DNA of 13,915 nt from an uncultured Synergistaceae bacterium. GTDB taxonomy: Bacteria; Synergistota; Synergistia; Synergistales; Aminobacteriaceae. The notes under the pieces were generated by a model. It was not told where the DNA came from, searched no databases, and saw nothing but the letters and a program-made list of their open reading frames with translations. Location of the stretch: the NCBI GenBank assembly GCA_937870605.1, contig CALMZW010000052.1, positions 1 to 13,915 of the forward strand, read 5' to 3'. The stretch's first letter is position 1. The number at the start of each line of letters is the position of its first letter. This document shows, piece by piece, positions 1-7,730 of the stretch. The translations under genes and the position numbers were made by a program.

Positions 1-22
1 TTTGGGAAGGGACGGTCGACTG

Positions 23-802
23 ATGACAGGAGATCCCCTTATCCGCGTCACGGACCTCTGCAAGAGTTACGAAAACGGGGAAGTCCTCAACAACATCTCC
101 ATCGATATCCATGAAGGAGACCTCGTCTCGATCATAGGCCCGTCGGGTTGCGGAAAATCCACGTTTTTGCGGTGCCTCAACTGCCTGGAGTACATCACCT
201 CCGGAACGATCACGATCGCGGGCGTCACGGTCCGCAGGTCGCCGGGCGATACGCGGCTCGACGGCGCGTTTCTCGACGCGTGCCACGAGATCCGCAGGGA
301 GGTCGGCATGGTCTTCCAGGCGTTCAACCTCTTTCCCCACAGGACGGTGCTCGACAACGTGATCCTCGCGCCGATGACGGTCAAGGGGGAATCCCGCCGC
401 GAGGCCGAGGAAAACGCCATGCGCCTTCTCGCCAAGGTCGGCCTGCGCGATTTCGCGGACCGCTACCCCGCGACGCTCTCGGGCGGCCAGACGCAGCGCG
501 CCGCCATCGCGCGGGCGCTCGCGATGAACCCGAAGGTCATGCTCTACGACGAGCCGACGTCCGCGCTCGACCCGGAACTCGCGGGCGAAGTGCTCCAGGT
601 CATGAAGGATCTGGACGCCGAGGGGATGACCCAGATCATCGTCACGCACCAGATGCGGTTCGCGCGGAACGCGTCGGACTACATCATCTTCATGGACGGA
701 GGGGAGATCGTTGAGAAAGATGACGGCGATGTCCTGTTCACAACGCCGAAGAGCGAGCGCACGCGCGCGTTCCTGCGGCACTTCTCCGAGGAGTACCTCT
801 GA
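23..802 (+). CDS. Polar amino acid ABC transporter, ATP-binding protein (GlnQ/HisP-like)
   Basis: This is the cytoplasmic ATPase that powers an importer for polar amino acids. Counting from the ATG at 23, the 259-residue protein shows Walker A GPSGCGKST (about residues 39-47), the Q-loop glutamine in VFQAFNLFPH (about 99), the signature LSGGQ (about 152-156), Walker B VMLYDEP followed by TSALDPE (about 172-183) and the H-loop histidine in IIVTH (about 209). FNLFPH after the Q-loop and TSALDPEL are typical of the GlnQ/HisP/ArtP group. An in-frame TTG at position 2 could extend it by seven codons, but the ATG at 23 has GGAAGGG at 5-11 as a plausible ribosome site. Its stop overlaps the next start by one base (TGATG), so the two are probably translationally coupled. 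The substrate cannot be read from the sequence; glutamine, glutamate or histidine-type ligands are the family norm. The gene may be complete, but the promoter is outside the window. Confidence 0.93.
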   Translation: MTGDPLIRVTDLCKSYENGEVLNNISIDIHEGDLVSIIGPSGCGKSTFLRCLNCLEYITSGTITIAGVTVRRSPGDTRLDGAFLDACHEIRREVGMVFQAFNLFPHRTVLDNVILAPMTVKGESRREAEENAMRLLAKVGLRDFADRYPATLSGGQTQRAAIARALAMNPKVMLYDEPTSALDPELAGEVLQVMKDLDAEGMTQIIVTHQMRFARNASDYIIFMDGGEIVEKDDGDVLFTTPKSERTRAFLRHFSEEYL

Positions 803-2469
803 TGTCTGACCGGACCCTTCGCCGCATTGCCGCCGCGTTGCTGTTCTGTTTTTTCACGCTGACAGGCTCCGTTGCGTCCTTCGCGCAGGGGATGACGGGC
901 GGCGGAAAATCGCCGGTTTCCGCGGACGCGACGGTCGCTTCGGCCGAGCCGGAAGACGACATGGCCGGCGTGGAGCGCGTCCCGCCCGACGCCGCGATCC
1001 TGCGCTGGGGCGGCGACACCGAGGGCGGCGCGCCCTACATGTTCTGGGACCCGAAGGACCAGAACCGCCTGATCGGGTACGAGGTCGAAATCATCGAGGC
1101 CGTCGCGGCCCGCCTGGGACGCAGGGCCGTCTTCGTCCAGAACGGATGGGACAACCTCATTCCGGGCCTGAACCGCGGCCTCTACGACGTCACGATCGAC
1201 GGGCTCGAGATCACGCCCGAGCATTCGGAGGCCGTGAACTTCTCGATCCCCTACTACCGGACGTTCATGCAGCTTGCCGTCCGCAAGGGGACGTCGGGCA
1301 TCGAGACGCTCGACGACTGCCGCGGACGTGTCGTCGGCACGCTCAAGCAGTCGCTCGCCTTCTTCACGCTCGAAGAGGCGGGCGTGTCGGACATCCGCAC
1401 CTACGAGGACGAGATCAACGCCTACGCCGACCTCGAGAACGGACGCCTCGACGCGGCGCTCTTCGACGATCCGATCGCCATGTACTACGCCGGGTTCAAC
1501 CCGAACATCGAGTTCGTCGGACGCCCCATCGGAAAAATGGAATACGGGATCGCCGTCCGCAAGGGCGACGACGAGCTGCTCGCGAGGGTCAACGAGGCCG
1601 TCGCGAGCCTTCGCGATTCGGGGGAACTGCGGCGGATCTACGAACGCTGGAATCTGTGGACTCCGGTGATGGCCGAGATGTTCCGCGACCATTCGCCCCA
1701 AAAGACGGACGCGGTGATGTTCCGCGCGTGGACGGAACACCAGAAGCCCGTGCTGACGTGGGAAAAACGCCTGAACCGCTATGCGGGTTTTCTGCCGGTT
1801 TTCGCGAAGGGCGCGCTCGTGACGATGGAGGTGTCCTTTGTCGCGATGCTGCTCGCGATCACGCTCGGGCTCTTCCTCGCGATGGTGCGGATCTTCGCGC
1901 CGAAGCCCCTGTCGTGGCTCGCGGTCGCGTATATCGAGCTGATCCGCGGAACGCCCGTGCTGATCCAGCTCTTCTTCATCTTCTACGGACTGCCGAACAT
2001 CGGCATCCGGCTGAGCCCGTTCGTCGCCGGGGTTCTGGGCCTCGGGCTCAACTACGCGGCCTACGAGGCGGAGAACTACCGCGCCGGGCTGCTCGCGATC
2101 CCGCGGCACCAGATGGAGGGCGCGATGGCGCTGAGCATGACGCGCTTCCAGGCGCTCCGGCACGTCGTCCTGCCGCAGGCGATCCGCGTCGCCCTGCCGC
2201 CCGTGACGAACGACTTCATCTCGCTGCTCAAGGACTCGTCGCTCGTCTCCGTCATCACGATGGTCGATCTCACGAAGGCCTACGGCCAGGTCGCCACGAC
2301 GTACTACGACTACTTCGGCACGGGGCTCATGGTCGCGGCGATCTACTTCCTCCTCGGCTTCCCGTTCGTGCGGCTCGCCCGATGGGCCGAGAAACGGATG
2401 GCCGTCGCGATCCACGGCCGCGTCGGCGATGCGGACATGCCGCACAGCCGCAAGCCCGCGAGCTACTGA
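802..2469 (+). CDS. Fused amino acid substrate-binding/permease ABC protein
   Basis: A 555-residue protein joining the extracytoplasmic binding protein and the membrane permease of a polar amino acid importer. Residues 1-29 form a signal sequence (RTLRR, then a hydrophobic stretch ending near ASFAQG). After a low-complexity linker (about 30-60) comes a family 3 solute-binding domain (about 65-285): GYEVEIIEAVAARLG near 92-106, and NFSIPYYRTFMQLAVRKG near 146-163. From about 325 to 530 is a HisM/GlnP-type permease with several membrane spans, the entry signature ELIRGTPVLIQLFF (379-392) and the EAA loop around AYEAENYRAGLLAIP (420-434), which docks on the ATPase encoded just upstream. Separate genes are the usual arrangement; fused versions are known, for example the GlnP proteins of lactic acid bacteria. 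The linker means the binding domain is tethered to the membrane outside the cell. The ligand is not readable. It ends 22 bases before a convergent gene, with no obvious terminator between them. Confidence 0.93.
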   Translation: MSDRTLRRIAAALLFCFFTLTGSVASFAQGMTGGGKSPVSADATVASAEPEDDMAGVERVPPDAAILRWGGDTEGGAPYMFWDPKDQNRLIGYEVEIIEAVAARLGRRAVFVQNGWDNLIPGLNRGLYDVTIDGLEITPEHSEAVNFSIPYYRTFMQLAVRKGTSGIETLDDCRGRVVGTLKQSLAFFTLEEAGVSDIRTYEDEINAYADLENGRLDAALFDDPIAMYYAGFNPNIEFVGRPIGKMEYGIAVRKGDDELLARVNEAVASLRDSGELRRIYERWNLWTPVMAEMFRDHSPQKTDAVMFRAWTEHQKPVLTWEKRLNRYAGFLPVFAKGALVTMEVSFVAMLLAITLGLFLAMVRIFAPKPLSWLAVAYIELIRGTPVLIQLFFIFYGLPNIGIRLSPFVAGVLGLGLNYAAYEAENYRAGLLAIPRHQMEGAMALSMTRFQALRHVVLPQAIRVALPPVTNDFISLLKDSSLVSVITMVDLTKAYGQVATTYYDYFGTGLMVAAIYFLLGFPFVRLARWAEKRMAVAIHGRVGDADMPHSRKPASY

Positions 2470-2491
2470 CGGCGCGGGGAAACTTTCGCGG

Positions 2492-3163
2492 TCACCACCA
2501 CCACGAGATGAACTGCGCCGAGACGATCATTGGGTCGAAGACCTGTTTCCACGTCTCGACCCACTGCCGCTCGGGGCAGCTCTGGACGAAGCACTGGTAG
2601 TCCGTTCCGAGGGGGCCGCGCGAGAGGATGGTGATCTGGATCGAACAGAGCATCAGCTCGCCGGATGCATCCTGCCGGCGCACGATGTACAGGCTCATGA
2701 CGCCTGAGTCGTCGCCCGTCTGCGGAACCTGCGCGATGCGTTTCCGTTCGGCCGCGATCAGGCGGGCGGGGCCGCCGCCCAGGAGCCGGGAGAAGACGAG
2801 GTCCCGGAGTTCTTCGGCCGAGGGAAGCCCCGGAAGCCGCGCCGTATTGGCGATGATGAAGGCCGCCGTCCCGGACGGATTTCTCACGTGCAGGAACTGC
2901 TCGTTCGCCTCGCGGATCGTCCATTCGCGGGGATATTGGATGCTCCAGCCGATTCCCGAATAGGTCGGCCGGCCGACGATCTCCCTGCGCGGCCCCGGGG
3001 CGGACGCTCCGAGCCACGCGTTGCGGAAATCCCGAATGTGCCGCTCCGCCGCCGGATCCAGAGGATCGTCGAGACCCGCCGCCGCCGCGAAGCGCGCCCC
3101 TGGGTTCAGGAGCGCCGCGAGAACCAGCACTACCGCAATCGCAACACTTCTTGTGTTTCGCAT
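2492..3163 (-). CDS. Exported protein of unknown function
   Basis: I do not recognise a family. The 223-residue product starts MRNTRSVAIAVVLVLAALL and has a clear signal peptide with a likely cut near ARFAAAAG (about residue 29), so it is exported. The mature part has a motif-like stretch GWSIQYPREWTIREANEQF, which recalls the beginning of PsbP/Mog1-fold and DUF1795-like domains (a tyrosine-proline, then tryptophan, then strand pattern); this is only an impression. Two cysteines (CFVQSC) near the C-terminus could form a disulfide, and the chain ends in ISWWW. The start is set by AAGGAGGA at 3168-3175 on the minus strand, followed by two adjacent ATG codons (3164-3166 and 3161-3163); the second has the better spacing. 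It lies about 100 bases after mnmG on the same strand and could be the last gene of that transcript. It is convergent with the ABC importer. Confidence 0.75.
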   Translation of the reverse strand: MRNTRSVAIAVVLVLAALLNPGARFAAAAGLDDPLDPAAERHIRDFRNAWLGASAPGPRREIVGRPTYSGIGWSIQYPREWTIREANEQFLHVRNPSGTAAFIIANTARLPGLPSAEELRDLVFSRLLGGGPARLIAAERKRIAQVPQTGDDSGVMSLYIVRRQDASGELMLCSIQITILSRGPLGTDYQCFVQSCPERQWVETWKQVFDPMIVSAQFISWWW

Positions 3164-3167
3164 CATG

Positions 3168-3175
3168 TCCTCCTT
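3168..3175 (-). promoter_or_regulatory. Shine-Dalgarno site deciding the start of the exported protein
   Basis: AAGGAGGA on the minus strand lies directly before ATGATG. It is one base from the first ATG and four from the second, which argues for the second ATG (3161-3163) over the upstream in-frame start at 3190. Confidence 0.7.
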
Positions 3176-3197
3176 ACTGTCTCCGGACAATCCGATA

Positions 3198-3233
3198 TCC
3201 TCCGGCGCATCCTGTTTCCGCGGAGCCGGAGGA
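3198..3233. other. Nine-base inverted repeat between mnmG and the exported protein
   Basis: TCCTCCGGC at 3198-3206 pairs perfectly with GCCGGAGGA at 3225-3233 across an 18-base loop that itself contains the palindrome TCCGCGGA (3217-3224). On the minus strand no T-run follows, so it is not a classical intrinsic terminator. It may attenuate or punctuate the mRNA between the two genes, or be incidental in GC-rich DNA. Confidence 0.4.
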
Positions 3234-3267
3234 AAACCCCTTCATGCGCACCCGCTTGTCCCTTTGA

Positions 3268-5190
3268 TTACCGTCCATCCGGAGATGTGGCGCCACTTCG
3301 TCCGGACGCGTCTCCCCTCGCCGCTTCCCGTCGCCGCCGCGTCTCGAGAACGATCGACAGCAGCTGGATGTCCGTCGGCGTGACGCCCGAGATCCTTCCG
3401 GCCTGGCCGAGCGTCAGCGGCCGCACGCGTTCGAGCTTCTGACGGCTTTCGGCGAGAAGGCCGGGGACGGACGCGTAGTCGAAGTCGTCGGGGATCTTCG
3501 CATGGTCCATTCGCGAGAGCTGCGCGGCCGCGCGCTGCTGCCGTCCGATGTAGCCCGCGTACTTGATCTCCGTTTCCACGCAGCGGATGTCCTCGCCGTC
3601 GAGCGGCATTTCCGGCGGCGAGAAGGACGCGATCAGTTCGTAGCTCACTTCCGGCCGGCGCAGAAGGTCGGCGGCCGTGACCGACTCCGCGAGCGGCGCG
3701 GTTCCGGCCTCGCGCAGGCGGTCGTTGAGCGCGTCCGACGCCGTCAGCTTCACGCACCGCAATCTCTCCGCCTCGCGGTCGCGCCGGTCCCACCGCTTCA
3801 GGAGCGCGTTCCAGCGTTCGTCGTCGATCAGGCCGAGCCTGCGGCCCACGGGCGCAAGCCGCCGGTCGGCGTTGTCGTGCCGAAGGAGGAGGCGGTGTTC
3901 GCAGCGGCTCGTGAGCATCCGGTAGGGTTCGTTCGTCCCCTTCGTGACGAGGTCGTCGATCAGGACGCCGATGTACGCCTCGTCGCGGCGCAGCACGAGC
4001 GGCTCCTCGCCGCGGACGGCGAGCGCGGCGTTGATCCCGCCCATGAGTCCCTGCGCGCCCGCCTCTTCGTAGCCGGACGTCCCGTTGATCTGTCCGGCGC
4101 AGTAGAGCCCCTTCACGGATTTCGTCTCCAGGGTGGGCAGGAGCTGCGTGGGAGGCACGTAATCGTATTCGATGGCGTATCCGGCCCTCGTGAGGTGCGC
4201 CTGTTCGCAGCCGGGCAGCGTATGCACCATTTCGACCTGGACGTCGTAGGGGAGGCTCGTCGAGAAGTTCTGGACGTAGACTTCCCTGTTGCGCCGCGAG
4301 ACGGGTTCGAGGAAGATCGGGTGGCTTTCCTTTTCCGGAAAGCGGATGACCTTGTCCTCGATCGAAGGGCAGTAGCGCGGTCCGAGGCCCTCCATCTTCC
4401 CCTTGTACAGCGGCGAGCGTTCGAGGTTCGCGCGGATGACGGCGTGCGTCTGGGGCGTGCTGCGCGTCAGCGTGCAGGAGTACCCCTCGTAGACGCGCCC
4501 CTCGCCCCAGAGGTCGAAACACAGGGGCTCCGAGTCGCTCTTCTGTTCGACGAGGGATGCGTAGTCGATCGTGTCGGCGTGAAGCCGCGGCGTCGTGTCG
4601 GTCCGGATGCGCTCCAGGACGATTCCCGCTTCTTCCATCGATTTCGAGAGTTCCGTCGATCGGTTCTGTCCCATCGGTCCCGACGGAAACGACGTGAAGC
4701 CGACGTGAACCAGGCTCCGGAGGTACGTCCCGGCCGTGATGACAACGGTCGTCGCGTCGTACGCAAGCCCGTAGAGCGTCCGAACGCCCCGGATCCGTCC
4801 TCCCTCGATCACGAGGTCCGTCACGGTGTCCTGGTGGACATCGAGATTCGGCGTCGCCTCGAGAACCTTCACGTAGTGGTCGCGGTAGTCGTGAAGGTCG
4901 CACTGCGCGCGGAGCGCCCGCACCGCCGGCCCTTTCGACGTGTTCAGCCACCGGATCAGCATCGTCGACGCGTCCGCGGCCCGCGCCTGTTCGCCGCCGA
5001 GCGCGCTCCCCTCGCGGACGAGGTGCCCCTTCGCGGGCCCTCCGATCGACGGGTTGCACGGCATCAGGGCCGTATTGTCCAGATACAGGTTCAGCATGAG
5101 GGTCCGGACTCCCATCCGGGCGGCCGCCAGCGCGGCCTCGCACCCGGAGTGCCCTCCCCCGATCACGATGACGTCATACGTCGTTCCCAT
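3268..5190 (-). CDS. mnmG: tRNA uridine-5-carboxymethylaminomethyl modification enzyme MnmG (GidA)
   Basis: MnmG is the FAD-dependent partner of the GTPase MnmE; together they modify the wobble uridine (U34) of certain tRNAs. The 640-residue protein begins MGTTYDVIVIGGGHSGCEAA, the N-terminal FAD-binding glycine motif (residues 11-20). Family landmarks follow: CNPSIGGPAKGHLVRE (45-60), LNTSKGPAVRALRAQ, RYCPSIEDKVIRFPEK, EEAGAQGLMGGINAAL, PYRMLTSRCEHRLLLR with HDNAD, EIKYAGYIGRQ and, near the end, LTLGQAGRISGVTPTDIQLL. Length is normal for the family (about 620-650), with a short Ser/Gly/Arg-rich tail after the last motif. An in-frame ATG at 5232 would add 14 residues unlike the family; the ATG at 5188-5190 has AGAGG eight bases upstream and fits better. 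mnmE is not in the window. It lies 78 bases downstream of recF on the same strand, behind a possible promoter of its own. Confidence 0.97.
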   Translation of the reverse strand: MGTTYDVIVIGGGHSGCEAALAAARMGVRTLMLNLYLDNTALMPCNPSIGGPAKGHLVREGSALGGEQARAADASTMLIRWLNTSKGPAVRALRAQCDLHDYRDHYVKVLEATPNLDVHQDTVTDLVIEGGRIRGVRTLYGLAYDATTVVITAGTYLRSLVHVGFTSFPSGPMGQNRSTELSKSMEEAGIVLERIRTDTTPRLHADTIDYASLVEQKSDSEPLCFDLWGEGRVYEGYSCTLTRSTPQTHAVIRANLERSPLYKGKMEGLGPRYCPSIEDKVIRFPEKESHPIFLEPVSRRNREVYVQNFSTSLPYDVQVEMVHTLPGCEQAHLTRAGYAIEYDYVPPTQLLPTLETKSVKGLYCAGQINGTSGYEEAGAQGLMGGINAALAVRGEEPLVLRRDEAYIGVLIDDLVTKGTNEPYRMLTSRCEHRLLLRHDNADRRLAPVGRRLGLIDDERWNALLKRWDRRDREAERLRCVKLTASDALNDRLREAGTAPLAESVTAADLLRRPEVSYELIASFSPPEMPLDGEDIRCVETEIKYAGYIGRQQRAAAQLSRMDHAKIPDDFDYASVPGLLAESRQKLERVRPLTLGQAGRISGVTPTDIQLLSIVLETRRRREAARGDASGRSGATSPDGR

Positions 5191-5235
5191 GCGTTTTTCC
5201 TCTTCCTTCCCGCTTCCCGAATAGTTCCCCAAATC

Positions 5236-5265
5236 ATTATCCCGGCCGGAGCCGTTTTTTATGAA
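5236..5265 (-). promoter_or_regulatory. Candidate promoter for mnmG
   Basis: On the minus strand TTCATA (5265-5260, four of six to the -35 consensus) is followed after 18 bases by GATAAT (5241-5236, five of six to the -10 consensus). Transcription would begin near 5229, which leaves a leader of about 40 bases before the ATG at 5190 and excludes the ATG at 5232. Read-through from recF is equally possible. Confidence 0.4.
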
Positions 5266-5268
5266 ACC

Positions 5269-6321
5269 CTACCCGACGCGGCGGACGCTTCCCGCCTCGA
5301 CGACGTAGACCCCCCCCGGCCAGTCGGTCCCGACGGGCTCGGCCGTGGCCGCAAAGACCTGGAAACCCGAGGAAAGCAGCGCGTTCACGGTGCGGCGATG
5401 ACCGTCCGCGTCGAGTTCCGCCGCGATTTCGTCGAGAAGCAGCATCGGCGTCCGCCGGACTGTCTTCTCGACCGCGAACCCCGCCGCGATCATGAGCGCG
5501 ACGGCCGTCCGGCGGCGCTGCCCGCGGCTCAGGGAGAGCACGGGCCTGCCGGAGTTCGTCAGGATCATGTCGTCGCGATGCGGGCCGACCAGGGGGATGC
5601 GCGCTTCCCGTTCGCGTTGCCCGTAGCGTTCGAGTCCGCGCGCGAAGTCTTCGAGCGGGTCGTCCGCACCGCCGCCGCCGCCTCGCGCGTGCCGCATTTC
5701 GAGCGGCGCGGGGAGCAAATCGGAAAGGCGTTCGAGCCCCGCGGCGAGCATCGCGACGGACGACCGGCGGCTCTCCCAGATCCACGAGACGAGCGGCGAG
5801 AGGACCTTCGCGGTCATCGCGGCGTTCCGCCCCTGCTTGAGCAGCATTCCGCGGCAGCGCAACGCGCGGCGCATCTCCGAGAGTTTCCACGCGTACGGGG
5901 GAAAGAGGAGGGTGCAGAGCCTGTCGAGAAACGCGCGGCGCACGCCGGGCGTCCCCTCGACGAGCGACAGGTCTCCGGCGAGGAAGGCGAGCGACGGAAC
6001 CCGCTCGCGGACGTTCGTCCAGCTCGCGCGCCGTCCGCCGCACTGCACGAGCGTCCGCGATCCGACCCGGACGCCGACCGTGACGGACTCCTCGCCCTCG
6101 AACTCCCCGTAGAGGTACGCCGAGGGTTCGCCGGAATCCCACGCGACGGGAGACGCGCCGGTCTTGAAGCACCCCCAGCCGGAGAGCGCGTGAAGGCACT
6201 CGATGATGTTCGTCTTTCCGGCTCCGTTGGGGCCGGTGAGACAGTTCAGCCCCGCCTCCCATTCCACCCGGCGGGGCTGAAGGTTCCGAAAAAACCGCGT
6301 GACCGTGACGGAACAGCGCAT
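5269..6321 (-). CDS. recF: DNA replication and repair protein RecF
   Basis: RecF is an SMC-like ATPase that helps load RecA at single-strand gaps during recombinational repair. The 350-residue protein shows Walker A TGPNGAGKTN (29-38), the family stretch LVEGTPGVRRAFLDRL (120-135), VGPHRDD (245-251), the ABC-type signature LSRGQ (264-268) and Walker B MLLLDEIAAELD (293-304). N-terminal TRFFRNLQP matches the usual RecF opening with the conserved FRN. Length is slightly below the common 360-375 residues. A glycine run (GGGGG, about 214-218) sits in the variable arm region. The ATG at 6319-6321 lies only three bases after the dnaN stop, so translation is probably coupled to dnaN. The S4-domain YaaA gene that often separates dnaN and recF in Firmicutes is absent, and gyrB does not follow. 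Confidence 0.96.
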   Translation of the reverse strand: MRCSVTVTRFFRNLQPRRVEWEAGLNCLTGPNGAGKTNIIECLHALSGWGCFKTGASPVAWDSGEPSAYLYGEFEGEESVTVGVRVGSRTLVQCGGRRASWTNVRERVPSLAFLAGDLSLVEGTPGVRRAFLDRLCTLLFPPYAWKLSEMRRALRCRGMLLKQGRNAAMTAKVLSPLVSWIWESRRSSVAMLAAGLERLSDLLPAPLEMRHARGGGGGADDPLEDFARGLERYGQREREARIPLVGPHRDDMILTNSGRPVLSLSRGQRRRTAVALMIAAGFAVEKTVRRTPMLLLDEIAAELDADGHRRTVNALLSSGFQVFAATAEPVGTDWPGGVYVVEAGSVRRVG

Positions 6322-6324
6322 ACG

Positions 6325-7524
6325 CTACTCCGCGTCGTCCCCTTCTTCCGCTTCACCGGACGCCGCGGCCCCGTCGGACTCCTCGATTTCCGCGACATCC
6401 GTCTCGGTCAGCTTGATCGGCATGAGCATGTACAGGAAGGAATCCTCCCCCTGCCGAACGAGGCAGACCTGCCCGAGCGGACCGTTGAAGCGCATGTAGG
6501 CCTTCTCCCCCTGGAGCGCCTTCAGGCCGTCCAGCAGGAAGCCGACGTTGAACGCGATCCGGATGTATTCGCCGGTGATCCCCGCCTCCATGATCTCCCG
6601 GGCCTCGCCGATCTCCGGCGCTCGTCCGGACATGTGCAGCTCGCCGCTGGCATCCATCTTGAAAACCACCATGCGGTTGTATTCCCGGACCATGACGTCG
6701 ATGCGCTCGAGCGCCGCGATGACGGCCGTCCGGTCGATCTCCATCGTCGTCGTGCTGTCCGGGTTCAGGATCTTCTCGTAGTTCGGGAAGGAGGACTCCA
6801 CGCGCCGGACGGAGAATTCCAGGCTCCCCATCTGGAAGAAGACGAGCGAATCGTCGACGAGAATCCGGACCGGAAACTCCGGATCGATCGTCGAAAGGAT
6901 CCGCATGAGTTCCTTCAGGCCCGACATCGGAAGCAGGACGTCCGTCTCCTCGCCGCTCGCGAGGACGCCCGCCTTCGCGAGGGACAGTCGCTTTCCGTCC
7001 GTCGAGACGACGAGGAGCCGCCCCTCCTTGACCTTGAGCATGCAGGCGCTCAGGTACTTCGGGAATTCGTCCGTGACGGTCGCCGCGATGCTTCCTTCCG
7101 TCAGGGCGCGCGACAGATCCAGAGCCGGAATGTCGCAAAAGGGAGTCGCCGCGTCGGCGCGGGGAAGCTTCGGAAAATCCTTCGACGCATACGTCGAAAA
7201 GCGGTACCGGTTCCGGCCGGCGGTGATGTACCCGGTTCCCTCGCCGATCGTCACCGTGAAGACGTCCGTCGGGGCCTTCTTGAAGAGCTCCCCGGCGATA
7301 CGCACGGGAAAGACCGTCTCTCCCTCCTCGATGACGCGGACTCCTTCGACGACGCAGGTCACCGAAGTCTTCAGGTCCGTGGCTTCCAGGAGGACGGCCG
7401 TTTCGACCGTCGCCGGACGGCACAGGATTCCCGTCAGGGAGGTGATTGTGCTTCTGGGGTTGACCGTCCGCTCCGCAATTTGCCAGCTCTTCATGAACTC
7501 CTGTTTTGTGATTTCCAGTTTCAT
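6325..7524 (-). CDS. dnaN: DNA polymerase III beta subunit (sliding clamp)
   Basis: The beta clamp forms a ring dimer around DNA and tethers the replicative polymerase and other partners. The 399-residue product starts MKLEITKQEFMKSWQIAERT and shows clamp landmarks: VNPRSTITSLTGILCR near residues 21-36, the middle-domain KYLSACMLKVKEGRLLVVSTDGKRLS pattern, the C-terminal domain stretch PNYEKILNP, and the FLYMLMPIKL ending that contributes to the partner-binding pocket. In most clamps the chain stops at this point; here 27 further residues follow, 12 of them acidic and none basic (6328-6408). The ATG at 7522-7524 is preferred over the upstream ATG at 7572 because GAGGAG lies seven bases before it and the N-terminus then fits the family. 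It is the gene after dnaA and runs tightly into recF. Confidence 0.97.
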   Translation of the reverse strand: MKLEITKQEFMKSWQIAERTVNPRSTITSLTGILCRPATVETAVLLEATDLKTSVTCVVEGVRVIEEGETVFPVRIAGELFKKAPTDVFTVTIGEGTGYITAGRNRYRFSTYASKDFPKLPRADAATPFCDIPALDLSRALTEGSIAATVTDEFPKYLSACMLKVKEGRLLVVSTDGKRLSLAKAGVLASGEETDVLLPMSGLKELMRILSTIDPEFPVRILVDDSLVFFQMGSLEFSVRRVESSFPNYEKILNPDSTTTMEIDRTAVIAALERIDVMVREYNRMVVFKMDASGELHMSGRAPEIGEAREIMEAGITGEYIRIAFNVGFLLDGLKALQGEKAYMRFNGPLGQVCLVRQGEDSFLYMLMPIKLTETDVAEIEESDGAAASGEAEEGDDAE

Positions 7525-7610
7525 CCCTGGTCTCCTCCCCCGATGAAGTCCACAAAACTCGCGGGCCTTCATCCTCTTCTTTTATTATTGTCTTTCAAGA
7601 GAAAAGGCAG

Positions 7611-7625
7611 TAATAGTAGTAATAA
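7611..7625 (+). other. DnaA-trio-like triplet run
   Basis: The plus strand reads TAA TAG TAG TAA TAA. Read 3' to 5' from the neighbouring boxes this is AAT AAT GAT GAT AAT, the pattern described for DnaA-trios, on which DnaA builds a filament along one strand during unwinding. A GGGC block (7626-7629) separates it from two abutting DnaA boxes (7630-7647), matching the box, GC block, trio, AT-rich order known from Bacillus subtilis. The match is by eye. Confidence 0.65.
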
Positions 7626-7629
7626 GGGC

Positions 7630-7647
7630 TGTGCATACTGTGGAAAA
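7630..7647 (-). promoter_or_regulatory. Two abutting DnaA boxes next to the triplet run
   Basis: On the minus strand TTTTCCACA (7647-7639) is followed directly by GTATGCACA (7638-7630). Each differs from the TTATNCACA consensus at one position. Their head-to-tail arrangement pointing at the triplets fits a DnaA loading platform. Confidence 0.6.
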
Positions 7648-7712
7648 GGGCCTCGGCGGCAGCGGCCGGCCGTGAAAAACAACGTGCATGTCTTGTGTGG
7701 ATGGGAACGGGG

Positions 7713-7730
7713 TTATACACATTGTCCACA
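7713..7730 (+). promoter_or_regulatory. Two abutting DnaA boxes
   Basis: TTATACACA (7713-7721), a full match to TTATNCACA, is followed without a gap by TTGTCCACA (7722-7730), one mismatch. They are oriented opposite to the pair at 7630-7647. Confidence 0.7.

Noticed and set aside
679..2445. Minus-strand open frame of 588 codons opposite the fused ABC protein
   Set aside because: It is a low-complexity Arg/Asp/Glu/His-rich shadow of a clear gene on the other strand.
5243..5260. CGGC-CGGA-GCCG stem followed by six T on the plus strand
   Set aside because: It looks like a small intrinsic terminator, but the stem is only four pairs, no plus-strand gene ends here, and on the minus strand the T-run precedes rather than follows the stem. 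It overlaps the candidate mnmG promoter.
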